Shown here in pieces: positions 63,901 through 64,000 of a stretch of 64,000 nt of DNA. Source of the stretch: Verrucomicrobiia bacterium (GTDB taxonomy: Bacteria; Verrucomicrobiota; Verrucomicrobiia; Limisphaerales; JADLHS01); the NCBI GenBank assembly GCA_026125285.1, contig JAHCLO010000004.1, positions 62,001-126,000 on the forward strand. Direction: 5' to 3'. The notes under the pieces were generated by a model. The model saw only the letters and a program-made list of their open reading frames with translations. It was not told the DNA's origin and did no database searches. Each line of letters opens with the position of its first letter. The first letter of the stretch is position 1. Position numbers and translations under genes: made by a program.

Positions 63901-64000
63901 AGGTCGGCGGGGTTTTCCTTGGACTAAAGCAGCATGCTGACGCCGAGCCAATGCTGCTTTCGGGTTACGAAGGTATGAAGTTGCGCGAGAGCAGAATACC
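60978..64000 (+). CDS. Zinc-ribbon/Ser-Thr protein kinase/TPR protein, 3' end outside the window
   Basis: An open frame of 1007 residues that runs off the right edge. The N-terminus has a CxxC pair of zinc-ribbon type ([14 protein letters not shown]). A Pro/Gly linker (about 40-75) contains repeat-derived [13 protein letters not shown]. The kinase domain has [13 protein letters not shown] (from about 92), HRDIKPSN (from about 205), IDFGIAKA and [12 protein letters not shown] transmembrane helix lies near 407-432 ([19 protein letters not shown]). The outer part consists of tetratricopeptide repeats from about residue 540, with units like [21 protein letters not shown] membrane Hanks-type kinase with an extracytoplasmic protein-binding sensor, coupled to the upstream ECF sigma factor. 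Confidence 0.93.
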   Translation, partial: MAEPTHSPQCGKCGAPLSGYAPDGLCAACLLECAIEVEPPLTPSLSPTGGEGGVSPGGGEFPPLPQPNTKPPRPDEESPGSVIGRYKLLEKIGEGGFGVVYVAEQREPVKRRVALKIIKLGMDTRQVVARFEAERQALAMMDHPNIAKVFDAGATETGRLYFVMELVRGIRITEYCDQHNLSTPERLELFIKVCQAIQHAHQKGIIHRDIKPSNILVTVNDGVPVPKVIDFGIAKATQGELTDKTVYTQFQQFIGTPAYMSPEQAEMTSLDIDTRSDIYALGVLLYELLTSKTPFEQKDLLKAGLDGMRRMIREQEPARPSTRVSSLGDEERTTTARRRGLDAHKLVHLLRLDLDWIVMKCLEKDRTRRYETANGLAADIRRHLENVPVIACPPSAVYRFQKMVRRNKLAFAATAAVATALVIGLGFATIMFFREAKARGRAQVQEQEAREAEAQARAILEFFQRHVLAVARPAGEPNAISRDVTVREALIEAEKQISATFSNQPLIEAQLRETLGETFWYLGDVERSLVQCERALELFRAKLGPDAKHTLTTMNNLANAYENTGQFEKALPLAEAVMKRLQEIQGMNSRDTLIAMHGLAYLYHSMGDDEKALPLELKTLELRKRALGVADADTLSSMDCLGMIYMSLGQITNAIAICEESVAIARTNFSPDDPTTLSAMANLASAYQRNRQVKDALPLRKAVLERRQRIYGPKSSQTLISMMNLASAYELDGDIKAAIDLNEKVLGLRLSELEPDHPDTYYSMHNLAAAYSKGGRLPEAIELAKKTVEGRRKKLGPDHPETLKSMSSLAVYYQDEGQFSNAIPIYEQTFALAESRFGANHPTPLEFLHKLAFAYYEAGQWSNAIPKLQEALKRYQAQTGETSGSALVEMTRLGVAYAMSGQSNQSAQMWMEFVSARKNAPEADALAVANTLAQYVTGLLERNRMVEAEQPARACLAIRETFIPDDWRTFNTRSQVGGVFLGLKQHADAEPMLLSGYEGMKLRESRI
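61101..61137. repeat. CCCTCTC/GAGAGGG hairpin repeat inside the kinase linker
   Basis: ACCCCGTCCCTCTC and the pairing GAGAGGG (61108-61114 with 61126-61132) match the intergenic hairpin at 19961-19997 in inverted form. It is read in frame between the zinc ribbon and the kinase domain. Confidence 0.6.

Overview
The window most likely comes from a member of the Verrucomicrobiota, close to the Pedosphaera/Limisphaerales type; a Planctomycete-like relative is the main alternative. The evidence is gene content, not a marker gene. It includes a PSCyt1/DUF1549/DUF1553 protein next to a DUF1501 protein, four sulfatases in a row, Tat-exported Gfo/Idh/MocA oxidoreductases, a DUF1080 protein, a pseudopilin whose C-terminus ends in the FADGHSEIK type of motif, ECF sigma factors with unusual partners, and a sigma factor/Ser-Thr kinase pair. 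The DNA is GC-rich, so long antisense open frames are common and were discarded. No rRNA, tRNA, CRISPR array, prophage or transposase was recognised.

Layout. 1-5 kb: the edge of a membrane acyltransferase, an EF-G paralogue, a D-threonine-aldolase-like PLP enzyme and two small membrane proteins set among repeats. 5.3-10.8 kb: a large cruciform-capable sequence, then the DUF1549/DUF1553 and DUF1501 genes, which are split by a small four-helix-bundle gene flanked by inverted repeats. 10.9-17.4 kb: a minus-strand run of four sulfatases. 17.4-20.1 kb: a repeat-rich region around one pseudopilin gene. 20.2-21.7 kb: a homocysteine S-methyltransferase and a corrinoid protein. 21.9-36.7 kb: carbohydrate genes (two secreted Gfo/Idh proteins, TIM-barrel isomerase, PmoA-like protein, alpha-galactosidase, sugar-isomerase-like protein, enolase-superfamily enzyme, DUF4434 protein), then a TrpB2-type tryptophan synthase and an outer-membrane protein. 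36.8-44.6 kb: an esterase/toroid fusion, a DUF481 protein, tryptophanase, an exported O-methyltransferase and an ECF sigma factor fused to a pseudopilin-like domain. 44.7-53.1 kb: an apparently complete myo-inositol operon, transcribed iolJ-B-C-D-A-E-G. 53.3-60 kb: a UroD-family protein, a GH5-like lipoprotein, DUF1638, DUF1080, an exported phosphoesterase and a GspE/PilB-type ATPase. 60.2-64 kb: an ECF sigma factor directly followed by a zinc-ribbon/Ser-Thr kinase/TPR protein that runs off the window.

How the genes fit together. Most genes serve the breakdown of sulfated or galactose-containing polysaccharides and polyols. Sulfatases, esterase, alpha-galactosidase and the GH5-like enzyme would act outside the cytoplasm. 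The oxidoreductases, isomerases and the iol operon would turn the released sugars and inositol into dihydroxyacetone phosphate and acetyl-CoA. The homocysteine methyltransferase, corrinoid protein, UroD-family protein and DUF1638 protein suggest a corrinoid methyl-transfer capacity spread over two loci.

The most unusual material is non-coding. There is a family of long palindromes that begin with GTAG and end with CTAC, a modular block of four different palindromes bounded by CCATGAACC/GGTTCATGG (17.4-18.1 kb), runs of hairpins that keep the same four-base centre while their stems differ, and repeat-derived DNA read as protein inside the aldolase tail and the kinase linker.
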